64,000 nt of DNA from Providencia hangzhouensis (GTDB lineage Bacteria; Pseudomonadota; Gammaproteobacteria; Enterobacterales; Enterobacteriaceae), in NCBI RefSeq assembly GCF_029193595.2, contig NZ_CP135052.1, positions 4,451,966-4,515,965 on the forward strand. Reading direction: 5' to 3'. A model generated the notes under the pieces. That model searched no databases and was not told the origin of the DNA. It saw only the letters and a list, made by a program, of their open reading frames with translations. The translations under genes and the position numbers were made by a program. Every line of letters begins with the position of its first letter. Position 1 is the stretch's first letter. Below are positions 1 through 10,861 of the stretch, in pieces.

Positions 1-969
1 CCCAGTTTCATTATGGGAAATAAATTCCACCATTGCCCCTCGCTGGCTTGCTATCACAGGACGACCAGAAGCCATTGCTTCAAGTGCAACCATACAAAAT
101 GATTCTGGCTCAATAGAAGGAACGACAATAACATCCCCGAGAGCATAATAGTGTCTAATTTTTTCAGGATGAACCTCACCTAAACAAATACACTGCTCAC
201 CCAAAATTTTTGCAAAATTTTTTACTTCGTTTTGATATTGCGCCAACTCACCTTTTGCTGTCGTATTTAGGTCTCCCACAATGACAAGTTTATAGTTAGG
301 ATCCGCTTTAAATAAAACTTGACATGCTCGCATTAATTCAAGCAGCCCTTTGCCTTTAGCAGTTCGTCCAACAAATAAAACAATTTTATCTTCCGCTGTT
401 AACCCAAAATCCTCACGTTTGACCTCTGGAGGCTGAGCATAAATTTCACCATCAAACCCATTACGGACCACCTCAATATGCGCATTTGGTAAACGTTCTC
501 TATACCAATTTTTCATAAAATGGCTTGGCACAATGATTTTTATGTCTTCAGGGACATCTTTAGGCTCGTACAAATTATGCATGTGTAACACAACATTATT
601 ATGTCCTTCTTTCTTAATTATTTTTTTGAAGGATTTAATATGATTGTGAACAAAAATAACACTTTCATTCGGGTTTGGCGAAAATTGGTGTTTAATTTTG
701 ACAATTCTATCGGCATAAGAATATGGATCTAACCTTGTCCATTTCTTAAATAGTCTTGTATACACTTTTCCAAACTTAATACGCTCAATTTCACAATACT
801 TATTAACAACAGAATGAGCGCTATACCCATCATTTCGTATACAAACGATTCGGTTTTCAATGTCTAATCGTTTGGCGATGTTGTACATCCACGATTCAAT
901 TGCTGCCGCACTTTTAGGCGGTATAGAAAATATAGGGGAAACTGTTAAGATAATTTTATTAATCATCAT
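1..969 (-). CDS. Glycosyltransferase family 4, LPS core (partial, C-terminus outside window)
   Basis: Open frame from ATG ATG at 969 to the window edge, 323 codons with no stop, so the C-terminus is missing. The product has the GT4/GT-B pattern: an N-terminal segment reading KIILTVSPIFS, a hinge segment KIVLFVGRTAKGKGLLELM that opens the nucleotide-sugar domain, and the late motif EPESFCMVALEAMASGRP that holds the E-x7-E retaining-transferase signature. It probably adds a hexose or heptose to the outer core of LPS at the inner face of the cytoplasmic membrane. It is the last visible gene of the minus-strand waa operon and starts 2 bp after the GT8 gene. The acceptor sugar cannot be read from sequence, so no symbol is given. 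Confidence 0.85.
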   Translation of the reverse strand, partial: MMINKIILTVSPIFSIPPKSAAAIESWMYNIAKRLDIENRIVCIRNDGYSAHSVVNKYCEIERIKFGKVYTRLFKKWTRLDPYSYADRIVKIKHQFSPNPNESVIFVHNHIKSFKKIIKKEGHNNVVLHMHNLYEPKDVPEDIKIIVPSHFMKNWYRERLPNAHIEVVRNGFDGEIYAQPPEVKREDFGLTAEDKIVLFVGRTAKGKGLLELMRACQVLFKADPNYKLVIVGDLNTTAKGELAQYQNEVKNFAKILGEQCICLGEVHPEKIRHYYALGDVIVVPSIEPESFCMVALEAMASGRPVIASQRGAMVEFISHNETG

Positions 970-970
970 A

Positions 971-1987
971 TTATTTTCTTTTTTTTGCGTATTTTTCAAA
1001 CAAATAGCAAATGCCCGACAAAATACCTGATAAATAAGCACCTCGCTTTAATAGGTGCTTATATTCTTTTTTCCTTTCAACAAATTTAGTGGCATGTTTT
1101 AAATCATCCTTTGTCCAAGGTGATTGTGCTAATGCTTTATAAAAAGGCTGAGAAGAAGGATAGTTCGCCCACTTATGCCAAGGCTTACTCACACCCGTGT
1201 AATGAATTAAAACTGTTTCGGGTGTAATAATAGTTTGATATTTTTGATGGGTTCGGTCATACAGTTCATTTTTTAGTGTATAAACCGTATTAAACTTCTG
1301 ATTAAGTAGTATCAGGTCATTTCTTAAAATAAGGTTTAATACATCTTGGTCTGGGTATTTAAACCGTTGTTTCGCATTTTCTGCAGATAACAATTCGAAA
1401 CATTGCTGAGTAATTCGTTTTTCGTGCCATTCTTTTAAGTTCACAAACATTACACCCGAGTTAAAATAGGTCTCAGTTAACTTTGGAATGTGAAGCCGTG
1501 TTTCACTTTTTGTCCTTACGCCAATGTTATCGGCAATAACACCACATACTTTATCTTTAATTAAATCAGCCGCCAAATTCAATTGGCCATTACAGATAAC
1601 ATCCGCATCCAAATATAAAGCAAAATCATAATCTTTCGAGAGATAATCTAAAGCAACTAACCGAAAATACATTGCTGAGGACCAAATATCAGAAACTGGT
1701 AATGTTTTTAGTAATTGATTATCCAATTCATAAATATGAAATTCAGCTGGAAACTGATGAGAAATAACCTTCAGCTTATCTAAAAAGCTAGGGCGGGCTT
1801 TATCTAAAAAATAATGAAATCTGAAGAACGTATTTGGGTTATTAATAAGTAAAGAGACCGCTGAAACACCCGCACCAAACTGATAGTTTTCATCCGAACC
1901 ATAAATAACATCAAGACATGGTAAAGAGGTATTACTAGCATTAGCCCCCTCATTTAGCAGATATTTATTTGTTATCAAGTTATTCAT
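971..1987 (-). CDS. Glycosyltransferase family 8, LPS core
   Basis: 338 aa. GT8 fold of the WaaO/WaaJ (RfaJ) type: N-terminal VIYGSDENYQFGAGVSAVSLL, a metal-binding DAD triplet at residues 127-129 within LYLDADVICNG, and a C-terminal HYTGVSKPWHKW block typical of the GT8 C-terminal extension. It is expected to transfer glucose or galactose from a UDP-sugar to the LPS outer core. Its start overlaps the end of waaL by 8 bp, which suggests translational coupling. A second GT8 lies two genes upstream, and the two share the same architecture, so they probably act on successive or alternative core positions. The exact linkage is unknown. Confidence 0.88.
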   Translation of the reverse strand: MNNLITNKYLLNEGANASNTSLPCLDVIYGSDENYQFGAGVSAVSLLINNPNTFFRFHYFLDKARPSFLDKLKVISHQFPAEFHIYELDNQLLKTLPVSDIWSSAMYFRLVALDYLSKDYDFALYLDADVICNGQLNLAADLIKDKVCGVIADNIGVRTKSETRLHIPKLTETYFNSGVMFVNLKEWHEKRITQQCFELLSAENAKQRFKYPDQDVLNLILRNDLILLNQKFNTVYTLKNELYDRTHQKYQTIITPETVLIHYTGVSKPWHKWANYPSSQPFYKALAQSPWTKDDLKHATKFVERKKEYKHLLKRGAYLSGILSGICYLFEKYAKKRK

Positions 1988-3218
1988 GGCACACTCTCTT
2001 CTGCTTGGTTGAACTATGCCCCATCATAGCGATTAAAAAACCCAAAAGAACACCTAAGGGTTTAAGGTCGACTTGTTCAAACATTCCACGAACCAGATAA
2101 AAGCCAATAAGACTTAACAACAATGCAATGAAGGAAAAGTAAATTTCCGGTTCATCAGACCTATTTTTAATCCCTTGCATTGAGGAATAGCACATTGACA
2201 AAAATACCGCACTAAATATCGCTAACCCTGCAATACCCGCACCAAACCAAATATAAAGCCAAATATTATGGGGACCGATAGAGTATCTAGCGACCCATTC
2301 AGGATAATGTTTAACTACACTGTTGTATTTCTCATGATAAATTTCATCACCAACCCCATAGCCAATAATTGGGTTTTCTAGTATAAGCTCAAAAGCGGTT
2401 CCTTGGGTTCCATTAGTATAACGGTGAGAGCTATCTGTCTGCTCCAGCTTATAAAATAGTTTTTTACTTGTTTCTGGATAAATTAGTTTAATTGAAATAA
2501 GTGAAACTAATGAAAGGCATAATACAACCCCAATTAGCTTCCAGGGTCGTTTAAAACATAAAAATAATAACCCAGCGGCTGCAACTGTAACCCATGCCCC
2601 CCGAGCTAGCGTTCCAAGCAAAACAAACAGAAATACAATACTTAAAATATAGAAATAAATAATTTTAGATTTAGGCAATAAATACCAAAGAATAGGAAGT
2701 ATTGGAAAGAAAAAAACTAACGCATCCGAAACATGCCTAAAATCATAGGTAGTAAACGGCAAGATATCCTGCTGATAAGCTATATAGTAGCGGTATAACT
2801 CAACAAGTAAAACTAAGGCTAACGATGCAGTAAAACTCGTTAATAATAGTTTTGAAATATCTTTTAGGCTTTCTCTATATAAAATAATCGGCAATAAAAG
2901 AGATAAACTTAGTATTCCATAATTTAATAAATTATTGTTGAGGGTCTTAATCGATACACTTGGTATGTCCGAATAAGTTACTGATATATAAAGAAAGACA
3001 GAAAAAGCACCAACCAAATATAATAGCTTATTATTTAATTTTTCCAACACTTTTTTTGTATCTAAGGATAGATAAACCAAAGATGTCGCTATCATCAAAT
3101 AGAACAGAATATGCTTATATCTCGTTACATTTTCTACAAAAAAAAGAACAACAAAAATTAGTACCAAAGTCTTGTTATACTTTGAGAGAATACTTTCATT
3201 TCTTTCTAAAAAAGACAT
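1980..3218 (-). CDS. waaL: O-antigen ligase WaaL
   Basis: 412 aa polytopic membrane protein with about ten hydrophobic segments. The Wzy_C/WaaL hallmark is a large periplasmic loop (about residues 255-315) ending in the conserved GPHNIWLYIWFGAG, which carries the H-N pair of the ligase family. It transfers undecaprenyl-linked O-antigen to lipid A-core at the periplasmic side. Its place inside the waa operon, between two GT8 genes, fits the role. WaaL sequences diverge strongly, so the call rests on topology, the HN motif and context. A Wzy polymerase would have similar topology but is not expected here. Confidence 0.88.
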   Translation of the reverse strand: MSFLERNESILSKYNKTLVLIFVVLFFVENVTRYKHILFYLMIATSLVYLSLDTKKVLEKLNNKLLYLVGAFSVFLYISVTYSDIPSVSIKTLNNNLLNYGILSLSLLLPIILYRESLKDISKLLLTSFTASLALVLLVELYRYYIAYQQDILPFTTYDFRHVSDALVFFFPILPILWYLLPKSKIIYFYILSIVFLFVLLGTLARGAWVTVAAAGLLFLCFKRPWKLIGVVLCLSLVSLISIKLIYPETSKKLFYKLEQTDSSHRYTNGTQGTAFELILENPIIGYGVGDEIYHEKYNSVVKHYPEWVARYSIGPHNIWLYIWFGAGIAGLAIFSAVFLSMCYSSMQGIKNRSDEPEIYFSFIALLLSLIGFYLVRGMFEQVDLKPLGVLLGFLIAMMGHSSTKQKRVCHE

Positions 3219-3236
3219 AACTTACCCAATTATTAT

Positions 3237-4247
3237 TTAACTTAGTTTAACCCAGAAATACTGGAGATTATTTTTTATCCCAGAGAAAACCTTTCCTTGG
3301 TTAAACATATGCTTCGCACAATAACGCAAATGATTACTGCTTTTAGCCTTCAGTAATGGAATATCTTTCCAAGGCGATACGTCCTTTGCACTAATAAAGG
3401 GTTGAGCTGTTGGATAATTCGCCCACTCATGCCAAGGCTTAGTTGGGCCAATATAATGAATCAATACCGTTTCAGGCGTGATTGGGTTTTCTTTTTTGCC
3501 TTTTTGCAGCTCATAATTGATGCTGTATTGAGTGTTATATTTGCCATCAAGGTAAATGACTTTCCCTGTTAATAGCATATTTAAAATGTCTTGGTCTAAA
3601 TAGGATAATTTTGCTTTCACAGCATCTTGGGAAAGTAAATCCATTGCTTTAGTTGAGATATCAAATTTTGACCAATTCACTAAATTTAAAACTAAAAACC
3701 CTGCATTAAAATACCCCGAAGCAATACTTGGGACTCCTAGAGCATCAGCTCTTTTTTGCCACCAATTGCGATCCCTTTCAGGCACAACAGCAGCGATTTC
3801 ATCATCTTTAAATTGAATATTTAGCAATGGCTGCAGCGTTCCTTGGCACATAATATCTGCATCCATATAGATCATTCTATTTAACTGGTTTGAAAAGTAG
3901 TCCGCAATAATAAACCTAAAATAAGTTGCATATGACCAATTTTTGGTACTTGGAAGCGATTTAAGCTGTTCACAGTCAACTAAATAAACTTTAATACTCG
4001 TCTTATATTGCTCAGCGAGCTGTTTAAATAATTTATTTTGCTCATCATCAAAATAGTCAGTAAATACATGAAATGAAAAAGAGATATCAGGATTGGTTTT
4101 CAATAAAGAAGCAATCGAGATCCCACAACCATATAGAAAATTACGGTCAATCCCATAGGAAATATGTAAGCTATCATTATTAACAATCGCATCAGATGAC
4201 GATAAATCAATTTGTTGTGTAACCGCATTTTCTTTATTGAAGAACAT
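3237..4247 (-). CDS. Glycosyltransferase family 8, LPS core (second copy)
   Basis: 336 aa. Same family as the GT8 at 971-1987: SYGIDRNFLYGCGISIASLL near the N-terminus, a DAD metal site at residues 129-131 in MIYMDADIMCQG, and a terminal HYIGPTKPWHEWANYPTAQPF block. Likely a WaaO/WaaJ-type UDP-glucose or UDP-galactose:LPS core transferase. It follows waaP by 24 bp. The paralogue pair suggests gene duplication followed by specialisation for different outer-core positions. The sugar and linkage cannot be stated from sequence. Confidence 0.88.
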   Translation of the reverse strand: MFFNKENAVTQQIDLSSSDAIVNNDSLHISYGIDRNFLYGCGISIASLLKTNPDISFSFHVFTDYFDDEQNKLFKQLAEQYKTSIKVYLVDCEQLKSLPSTKNWSYATYFRFIIADYFSNQLNRMIYMDADIMCQGTLQPLLNIQFKDDEIAAVVPERDRNWWQKRADALGVPSIASGYFNAGFLVLNLVNWSKFDISTKAMDLLSQDAVKAKLSYLDQDILNMLLTGKVIYLDGKYNTQYSINYELQKGKKENPITPETVLIHYIGPTKPWHEWANYPTAQPFISAKDVSPWKDIPLLKAKSSNHLRYCAKHMFNQGKVFSGIKNNLQYFWVKLS

Positions 4248-4271
4248 TTATATCTCTCTTCTTTCTTTGAC

Positions 4272-5069
4272 TTACAATGACTTTCTAATTGTACGTTCTT
4301 TAATTTGTGCAGCTTTGCTTTCCGCTTTAGCGATCAATGACGCTTCCTGTTGCAAAATATCTCGTAGCGATAAGCCAAAGTAGACTTTCATAAAACGAAG
4401 AACATCACGCTGAGTGAGCCCAATATTTAATGATGAATAATATAAACCAATTAAGTCTTTATTTCGCCAACGAATTGGAACAGAATTTCTGAGTTGTGCT
4501 CTGTGCAAATCAATAACCGATATTTTTAGCTGCTCTTCATTTCCCGTAAATGGCAAATGCAGTAAAAAATGGCAAATATAACAATCACGATGGTTAATAC
4601 CCGTTGCGTGCATTTTACGCACCATTTTCGCGACCCGACGAATAATCATTTGCTTGGTACTGAAAGTTGGCGGGTTATCTAACCAATTTGCACAATAATC
4701 TTCCAAACTCACCGTCGGGGTCAAATCTTCAGTAATAATAAAGGAGTGGCGACGAAGAGGATTAACCCCTTTTTGCCCGAACGCCCGGCCATTCATAGTA
4801 TCCACTCCAACTTGGGTAAGTTGATGAATAGCATTCCACTCTCTATCAGCCCCTAATACCGGCAACCGAAAAGATAATAAGTTTTTAAGGACTTCTTTCA
4901 GTGTAGTCCCATAATGAATTTTTATAAAATAGCTACGCCCTTCAAGTTCAAAACGCAGCGTTTTACGTGTCTCTAACGCACGAAAAACTTCACCTTGTAA
5001 CTTATCAGCTTCGATAAAGGGATCTTTATTTTTCCATAATTCACTAAAAGGGGTTTTTAACTCAATCAT
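4272..5069 (-). CDS. waaP: LPS core heptose(I) kinase WaaP
   Basis: 265 aa, the usual length for RfaP/WaaP. It phosphorylates heptose I of the inner core, a modification important for outer-membrane stability. It is an ABC1/RIO-like kinase: a lysine around residue 50 in [10 protein letters not shown], the catalytic loop [13 protein letters not shown] with Asp at 162 (the same number as the catalytic Asp known in E. coli WaaP), and a metal-binding Asp in VIDLHRAQ. Its ATG overlaps the waaG stop by 4 bp, so the two are translationally coupled. Confidence 0.96.
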   Translation of the reverse strand: MIELKTPFSELWKNKDPFIEADKLQGEVFRALETRKTLRFELEGRSYFIKIHYGTTLKEVLKNLLSFRLPVLGADREWNAIHQLTQVGVDTMNGRAFGQKGVNPLRRHSFIITEDLTPTVSLEDYCANWLDNPPTFSTKQMIIRRVAKMVRKMHATGINHRDCYICHFLLHLPFTGNEEQLKISVIDLHRAQLRNSVPIRWRNKDLIGLYYSSLNIGLTQRDVLRFMKVYFGLSLRDILQQEASLIAKAESKAAQIKERTIRKSL

Positions 5070-6187
5070 TTGCTTCCCCCTAAAATAATATCTGCGGCTT
5101 TTTCTGGTAAACTATACAAATCTTCTGTATCCGCAAAATAGCGCGCATTACTTACCCATTGTGCTAATTGAGCCGGACTTTTTAAACTATTTTCTAAAGC
5201 CACGTTTAAAACGGTTTGCTCAAAAGGTTCGTTTACCACAATACCGCATTGAGCTTGGCTAATAAATGAAGCATATCCACATACTTCTGTGACAATAATC
5301 GGTAAACCTGCAGTAATCGCTTCTAATAACACGATACCTGCGGCTTCTTGATAAGCTGGATGCATTAATATATCGGCTGCTGCCATTAATTCTGCAATAT
5401 CATTACGTCCACTAAAGAAAGAGACTTGTGAGCCGATTCCTAGCGTTTTCGCTAACTGCTGGTATTTCACCGGTTTATCTTGGCCAACTACCATCAATAA
5501 CGTGTTTTTCTTAATGTCTTCGGGCAACGCCGCAATGGCTTTTATGGTCCGGTCAACACCTTTACGTTTGAAGTCAGAGCCTACCTGCAATACTAAAAAT
5601 GCAGATTCAGGTATTTGATTTTTTTCACGATAAACTCTTTTGGCGTCAGCAATTTGTTTATCATATTTTCTATCTTGGGCAATACCGGGAGGTAGCATAT
5701 GAAAACGCTCATTTTCAGTTCCATAATGCTTTTTAAAATGACTAATTTGATGTGGCGTTAACATTAATAGCTGTGTCGGTTTCCCCACTGCAAAAACCGC
5801 TTTTTCAAATGCGGCATAGTGTTTATAGCGAGGTGTCAGCTTATACAAAAACCCTTTTTCTTCAGCGACTTTTTGTGCATAACAGACATCAGCTGCATAA
5901 TAAACATCCAACCCTGGCATTTTATTGAAACCAATTATCCGCTCAGCAGGATGCTGCTTTAAATGAGCTAACACCCAGTCGCAATATTGTGCATTTCGCC
6001 CATGATTCGTCTTTGAAGTTACCGGCACGATAATAATTTCAAAACCACTAGGCTTATCACCTTCCCATGATTGGGTATAAACACGGACGTGATGACCACG
6101 TGACTGGCATTCAGTTGCAATACGTAGGAAATCCCGCTGTAACCCACCAAACGGAAAGTATTTATATAAGCAAAATGCCAGATTCAT
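5066..6187 (-). CDS. waaG: LPS core glucosyltransferase I WaaG
   Basis: 373 aa, GT4 family. It adds the first glucose to heptose II of the LPS inner core. N-terminal [18 protein letters not shown] is the typical WaaG donor-domain start. The C-terminal domain carries [15 protein letters not shown] and the E-x7-E motif in [14 protein letters not shown]. It lies directly downstream of waaQ (1-bp gap) and overlaps waaP by 4 bp, the same order as in E. coli and Proteus-type waa operons. Confidence 0.96.
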   Translation of the reverse strand: MNLAFCLYKYFPFGGLQRDFLRIATECQSRGHHVRVYTQSWEGDKPSGFEIIIVPVTSKTNHGRNAQYCDWVLAHLKQHPAERIIGFNKMPGLDVYYAADVCYAQKVAEEKGFLYKLTPRYKHYAAFEKAVFAVGKPTQLLMLTPHQISHFKKHYGTENERFHMLPPGIAQDRKYDKQIADAKRVYREKNQIPESAFLVLQVGSDFKRKGVDRTIKAIAALPEDIKKNTLLMVVGQDKPVKYQQLAKTLGIGSQVSFFSGRNDIAELMAAADILMHPAYQEAAGIVLLEAITAGLPIIVTEVCGYASFISQAQCGIVVNEPFEQTVLNVALENSLKSPAQLAQWVSNARYFADTEDLYSLPEKAADIILGGSK

Positions 6188-6188
6188 G

Positions 6189-7253
6189 TTAATACCTTGT
6201 CATCATAGAGCGAATATTCATCGGCAACATTTTCTCTGTTGCTTTAATTACATCAGAAGCTGGAATAATGGATAAATACTTTTTATCACGATCTAGCTCT
6301 TCTCTCGGTGGCATAGTTTCATAATCACCCGCCCAAAACTGAACGACATTATCGCTCCAAGGCCGCCAAAAAATATGATTTGTCGCACCGAAAAGGCACA
6401 CTATTGGCGTTTTAACTGCAGCAGCAATGTGCATTGGTGCCGAATCAACACCAATAAATAAAGCGGCATGAGCAATCAATGCGCCTAGCTCAGGAAATGA
6501 AGTTTTCCCTGCAAGCTCAGTAACGGGCTTTGTTCGGCAGCCATTTGCAATATCACTGATACATTCCAAATCTTCTTTACTCGGCCCCGAAGTTAAAACC
6601 ACTTGATAACCCCGAGACTGCAATGCATCAATGACGGCTGAGAATTTTTCATTATCCCAACACTTAAAGGCTTGGCGTGCTGTTGGTTGGATGACGACAT
6701 AGCTACTATGGACACCAAGGCTTAATAACCTTTCATCAATATTTTTCCAATCCTGCTCTGAATAAGACATCGTTAGATGTGTTTTTAGTTCTTTTATTTC
6801 TAACGGCTTGAGCACTGATAGGTTATTTAGAACAACATGTTCGCCTTCAGGTTCTGTCAAATGCGTAAAACTATTACACCAATATTTAGAGTCTCGGTGG
6901 GCAAACTGATGGGAAATTTTTGTACTAGCAGGAATTGCTCGAACCAATACACTCACCATCCATTGGTCTGCTAGATTAACAACTAAATCATATTTATTTT
7001 TACGCAGCTTTAGCAGTAATTTAATAAAATTACATGCTTTACTCAGCCCACCACTTTTTTTCCCTGCCATGCCGTACAAAGCGTTAATTTCAGCATTTTC
7101 AGAGAGGATAGGGATAGTATCCTGATAAAGCAAAACATCAATTTCAGCATCAGGATATTGGTGTTTTAATGAGCTGATAACCGGTGTTGTCAGCAGCATG
7201 TCCCCATGAAACCTCATCTTGATCACAAGAATTTTTTTAAACTGTTTTTTCAC
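6189..7253 (-). CDS. waaQ: LPS heptosyltransferase III WaaQ
   Basis: 354 aa, GT9 family. It adds heptose III to heptose II of the inner core from ADP-heptose. Signatures are KILVIKMRFHGDMLLTTPV at the N-terminus and the ADP-heptose site FIGVDSAPMHIAAAVKTP about residues 265-285. The start is GTG at 7253. First gene of the waa operon; the roughly 150 bp upstream should hold the operon promoter, but no clear JUMPstart/ops element was recognised there. Confidence 0.95.
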   Translation of the reverse strand: MKKQFKKILVIKMRFHGDMLLTTPVISSLKHQYPDAEIDVLLYQDTIPILSENAEINALYGMAGKKSGGLSKACNFIKLLLKLRKNKYDLVVNLADQWMVSVLVRAIPASTKISHQFAHRDSKYWCNSFTHLTEPEGEHVVLNNLSVLKPLEIKELKTHLTMSYSEQDWKNIDERLLSLGVHSSYVVIQPTARQAFKCWDNEKFSAVIDALQSRGYQVVLTSGPSKEDLECISDIANGCRTKPVTELAGKTSFPELGALIAHAALFIGVDSAPMHIAAAVKTPIVCLFGATNHIFWRPWSDNVVQFWAGDYETMPPREELDRDKKYLSIIPASDVIKATEKMLPMNIRSMMTRY

Positions 7254-7404
7254 CAGGCACTCTTAATCAAGTCTATATGTAAAAGACAATAGTCATTCGA
7301 CAACAAATATCATTATTAATTCAATGAATACTCTCTATGTTACTACTTTCATTATAATGGTCATAGCTTCGAATGCGCATATCATCGATAACCCAAATTT
7401 TAGG

Positions 7405-7434
7405 TAAAAAAAAACTCAGCCGAAGCTGAGTTTT
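7405..7434 (-). terminator. Rho-independent terminator after rpmBG
   Basis: Stem of AAACTCAGC pairing with GCTGAGTTT across a 4-base TTCG/CGAA loop, flanked by A and T runs on both sides. It lies just downstream of rpmG and upstream of the waa operon promoter region, so it separates the two transcription units. Because both flanks are A/T runs it could work in both directions. Confidence 0.88.
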
Positions 7435-7451
7435 TAACGCAGAAAGCAAAA

Positions 7452-7622
<171 letters not shown>

Positions 7623-7630
7623 TTAGCTCC

Positions 7631-7888
<258 letters not shown>

Positions 7889-8067
7889 TCAGCTCGAGCT
7901 TTTTTGTTCTGGGTATGGCCGCCTCGTCAGGCTTAGGAGCCCATCTCAGCAAACTTTCATTGACTGAAAAAACCGTTAATACCTGAATAAAGATTTACTT
8001 TACTAAGACGTAAAAATTTACTGAGATAGGCCCTTCTCGCCAAACCCAAGATCCTTAAAGGTGGCGT

Positions 8068-8096
8068 AGTATACGCTTTCAATCGTTTTCACTCAA
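8068..8096 (-). promoter_or_regulatory. Sigma-70 promoter for rpmBG
   Basis: On the minus strand, -35 TTGAGT (8096-8091) and -10 TATACT (8073-8068) are separated by exactly 17 bp. The leader of about 195 nt to rpmB is unusually long and GC-rich near 7910-7945. No start-site data, so this is sequence inference. Confidence 0.65.
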
Positions 8097-8141
8097 GCCC
8101 AACACAAAGAAAGTTGTCATTTTTTAGGCAAAAAAATAATT

Positions 8142-8861
8142 TTATAACCACCCTCGTTCTACAAATGAGACACATTGCTTATGCCCGACGACAAAATGGT
8201 CAAGTAGTTTAATCCCCATAATAGCGCAAGCTCGCTGGATTCGCTCTGTCACTTGCCTATCCGCAGTGCTGGGTTCTGGGTTACCCGATGGATGATTATG
8301 GGCTAATATAATGCCGTTCGCATTCATTTTTATGGCAAAGCGAATAATTTCTCTAGGGTGGACTTCAACTTTGTTCAAAGTACCTTTAAACAACTCTTCA
8401 TGGCAAATAATTTGATTTTTATTATTTAAAAATATCACGACAAAAACTTCACGCTCTTGCCCTGCAAATAAATCCAACAACTTTGCTTTCAACTGTTCAG
8501 GCCCAGTCATCACATCTTCATATAAAAATTGTTCAGAGAAAAAGCGTCGAGCTAGTTCACTGACGGCCTGTAGTTGGGTAAATTTACAACTCCCCATTCC
8601 TTTACAGTGTTTTAGTTTTTCGTAGTCTGCTTGTAGAAGCAAATACACTGAACCAAACTCCTGTATTAAACGCTTCGCAAGCTGCAAAACAGGTTCACCT
8701 TGGCTCCCTGTACGCAAAAAAATAGCGAGTAGCTCAGCATCAGATAACGCAGCCGCCCCGTATGCGAGTAGCTTTTCTCTTGGTGGTAAATCTAGATGTT
8801 CACTCATCATATTCTTTGTCCCTAAATCCCTTGCATCCTTTTTATCTAGCCTAAAAAACAT
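8142..8861 (-). CDS. radC: JAMM-domain protein RadC
   Basis: Up to 239 aa. UPF0758/RadC family: an N-terminal helix-hairpin-helix region (ALSDAELLAIFLRTG, then HCKGMGSCKFTQLQA) and a C-terminal JAMM metalloprotease-like domain with the HNHPSGNPEPS motif followed by Asp in TADRQVT. The biochemical role is unresolved in this family; the original link to DNA repair was withdrawn. Start choice is uncertain: ATG at 8861 has GAGGGG six bases upstream, while ATG at 8807 (giving MSEHLDLPPREKLL, 221 aa) matches the family's usual length and has AGGGA upstream. It sits between rpmB and coaBC, as in E. coli. Confidence 0.9.
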   Translation of the reverse strand: MFFRLDKKDARDLGTKNMMSEHLDLPPREKLLAYGAAALSDAELLAIFLRTGSQGEPVLQLAKRLIQEFGSVYLLLQADYEKLKHCKGMGSCKFTQLQAVSELARRFFSEQFLYEDVMTGPEQLKAKLLDLFAGQEREVFVVIFLNNKNQIICHEELFKGTLNKVEVHPREIIRFAIKMNANGIILAHNHPSGNPEPSTADRQVTERIQRACAIMGIKLLDHFVVGHKQCVSFVERGWL

Positions 8862-8990
8862 TCACAACCCCTCACATATGGGTTTGCGTAGCGCTTCGCA
8901 AAAATAGTACTGTGACGAAAAATCGAGCGCGCCACCTCTAGCTTCTCTGTGGTAATATGCCTCCCATGTTGACCGAATTGGATAAAAATA

Positions 8991-10202
8991 ATGAATCAAC
9001 TATCACTATTAGGTAAGCAGATAGTTATTGGTATTAGTGGGGGCATTGCCGCTTATAAAATCCCTGAACTTACCCGCCGTTTGCGCGATAAAGGTGCGAT
9101 TGTGCGTGTTGTGATGACTCAAGGTGCAAAAGCCTTTATTACACCTTTAACCTTGCAAGCCGTTTCAGGGCATCCTGTTTCCGATGACTTACTTGACCCA
9201 GCCGCTGAGGCTGCTATGGGACATATTGAACTCGCTAAGTGGGCAGATATCATTATTCTAGCGCCTGCTACTGCGGATTTAATTGCTCGCCTCAGTGCAG
9301 GAATGGCAAATGATTTACTCACAACAGTTTGTCTTGCTTCCGCTGCACCGATTGCACTTGTGCCAGCAATGAACCAACAAATGTACAAAGCAAAAGCAAC
9401 ACAAGAAAATTTAATCAAATTGCAACAACGCCAATGTATGATTTGGGGGCCAGACGCAGGTAGCCAAGCTTGTGGTGATATTGGTCCTGGTCGCATGATT
9501 GACCCACTAGAAATTGTTCGTCTAACCAGTGAGTTTTTTACCCCTAAACTCGACTTACAAGGCATCAAATTAATGATCACTGCTGGCCCAACACGGGAAG
9601 CACTCGACCCCGTTCGTTTCATCAGCAACCATAGTTCGGGGAAAATGGGTTTTGCCATTGCTAAGGCAGCCAGTCAACGTGGTGCTGACGTCACTTTGAT
9701 TGCGGGCCCTGTAAATATTGAAACACCTGAAGGGGTTAAGCGGATTGATGTCACGAGCGGCCTAGAAATGTATGAGCAAGTTCATCAAACCATTACAGAG
9801 CAAAATATTTTTATTGGTTGCGCCGCAGTTGCAGATTACCGAGCAAAAAACATTGCTGAAAATAAAATAAAAAAACAAGGTGATGAAGTTTCGATTACAC
9901 TTATCAAAAATCCAGATATCGTGGCTAGTGTCGGCAACCTAAAACACAATAGGCCATATGTTGTTGGGTTTGCAGCTGAAACCCAAAATGTGGAAGAATA
10001 CGCACGCCAAAAACGACAGCAAAAACAACTCGATCTCATTTGTGCCAATGACGTCTCACTAGCAGACAACGGATTTAATAGCGATAACAACGCGTTACAT
10101 ATTTTTGATGCTAACAGTGATACACGTTTGCCTCACTGCAATAAAAACGAATTAAGCCACTATTTACTTGACGAGATACTTCAACGTTATGAAAAAAATT
10201 GA
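8991..10202 (+). CDS. coaBC: Bifunctional phosphopantothenoylcysteine synthetase/decarboxylase CoaBC
   Basis: 403 aa, coenzyme A biosynthesis. The N-terminal CoaC flavoprotein domain (to about 185) shows GGIAAYK, the PAMNQQMY segment with the conserved Asn, and [13 protein letters not shown] with the catalytic Cys. The CoaB domain follows from [24 protein letters not shown], with [10 protein letters not shown] near its active site. Together they add cysteine to 4'-phosphopantothenate and decarboxylate the product. It overlaps dut by 14 bp, so the two are co-transcribed. Confidence 0.97.
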   Translation: MNQLSLLGKQIVIGISGGIAAYKIPELTRRLRDKGAIVRVVMTQGAKAFITPLTLQAVSGHPVSDDLLDPAAEAAMGHIELAKWADIIILAPATADLIARLSAGMANDLLTTVCLASAAPIALVPAMNQQMYKAKATQENLIKLQQRQCMIWGPDAGSQACGDIGPGRMIDPLEIVRLTSEFFTPKLDLQGIKLMITAGPTREALDPVRFISNHSSGKMGFAIAKAASQRGADVTLIAGPVNIETPEGVKRIDVTSGLEMYEQVHQTITEQNIFIGCAAVADYRAKNIAENKIKKQGDEVSITLIKNPDIVASVGNLKHNRPYVVGFAAETQNVEEYARQKRQQKQLDLICANDVSLADNGFNSDNNALHIFDANSDTRLPHCNKNELSHYLLDEILQRYEKN

Positions 10203-10644
10203 CCTAAAAATCCTTGATAGCCGTATCGGTAATGAATTTCCTCTACCAGCCTACGCCACTACAGGTTCTGCTGGTTTAGATTTACGTGCATGCCTTGATG
10301 CACCTATCGATCTGGCGCCAGGTCAAACAGAACTTATTCCAACGGGTTTAGCCATTCACATTGCTGATGAAAGCCTTGCTGCTGTCATCTTACCTCGTTC
10401 AGGTTTAGGACATAAACATGGCGTCGTACTTGGTAACCTAGTTGGGCTCATTGACTCTGATTATCAAGGGCAACTTATGGTGTCTGTCTGGAACCGTAGT
10501 GATAAAACTTTTACTATTGAACCCGGTGAACGTATGGCTCAAATGGTATTTGTCCCGGTTGTTCAGGCGGAATTTAATATTGTTGATGATTTTGACGCAA
10601 CAGAGCGTGGGGCTGGCGGTTTCGGCCATTCCGGCCGTCAATAA
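10189..10644 (+). CDS. dut: Deoxyuridine triphosphatase
   Basis: 151 aa from the ATG at 10189, inside the end of coaBC; a TTG-type extension to 10168 is not needed and does not match the family start [10 protein letters not shown]. It hydrolyses dUTP to dUMP, preventing uracil incorporation and feeding thymidylate synthesis. All five trimeric dUTPase motifs are visible, including [34 protein letters not shown] and the C-terminal [11 protein letters not shown] strong terminator follows. Confidence 0.97.
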   Translation: MKKIDLKILDSRIGNEFPLPAYATTGSAGLDLRACLDAPIDLAPGQTELIPTGLAIHIADESLAAVILPRSGLGHKHGVVLGNLVGLIDSDYQGQLMVSVWNRSDKTFTIEPGERMAQMVFVPVVQAEFNIVDDFDATERGAGGFGHSGRQ

Positions 10645-10670
10645 ATAGAATATCCTGATAACAAATATGC

Positions 10671-10701
10671 TAGATAGAACCTGAATTAGGTTCTATCTTT
10701 A
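10671..10701 (+). terminator. Terminator after coaBC-dut
   Basis: Perfect 11-bp stem AGATAGAACCT (10672-10682) and AGGTTCTATCT (10688-10698) with a 5-base loop, followed by TTTATG. Ends the coaBC-dut unit before slmA. Confidence 0.85.
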
Positions 10702-10861
10702 TGAATAAAAACAATCAGCCGCATATTTTCTTTCAGGAAACTTGCTCAACATTACTTATATTTTAAACATTTTTTAAATCCATTTTGCTTTGTAAGTCTC
10801 TTTACTAAGAGCAAAATTTTGGATAGTTTGTTTTGCTGTTTTAGCAGGGGTCTTATTAGAC

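Noticed and set aside
7254..7404. JUMPstart/ops element for the waa operon
   Set aside because: No GGCGGTAGC-type sequence found on the minus strand in this interval.
9119..9658. 179-codon minus-strand ORF inside coaBC
   Set aside because: Lies wholly opposite a conserved enzyme gene and has no family features; a shadow frame.
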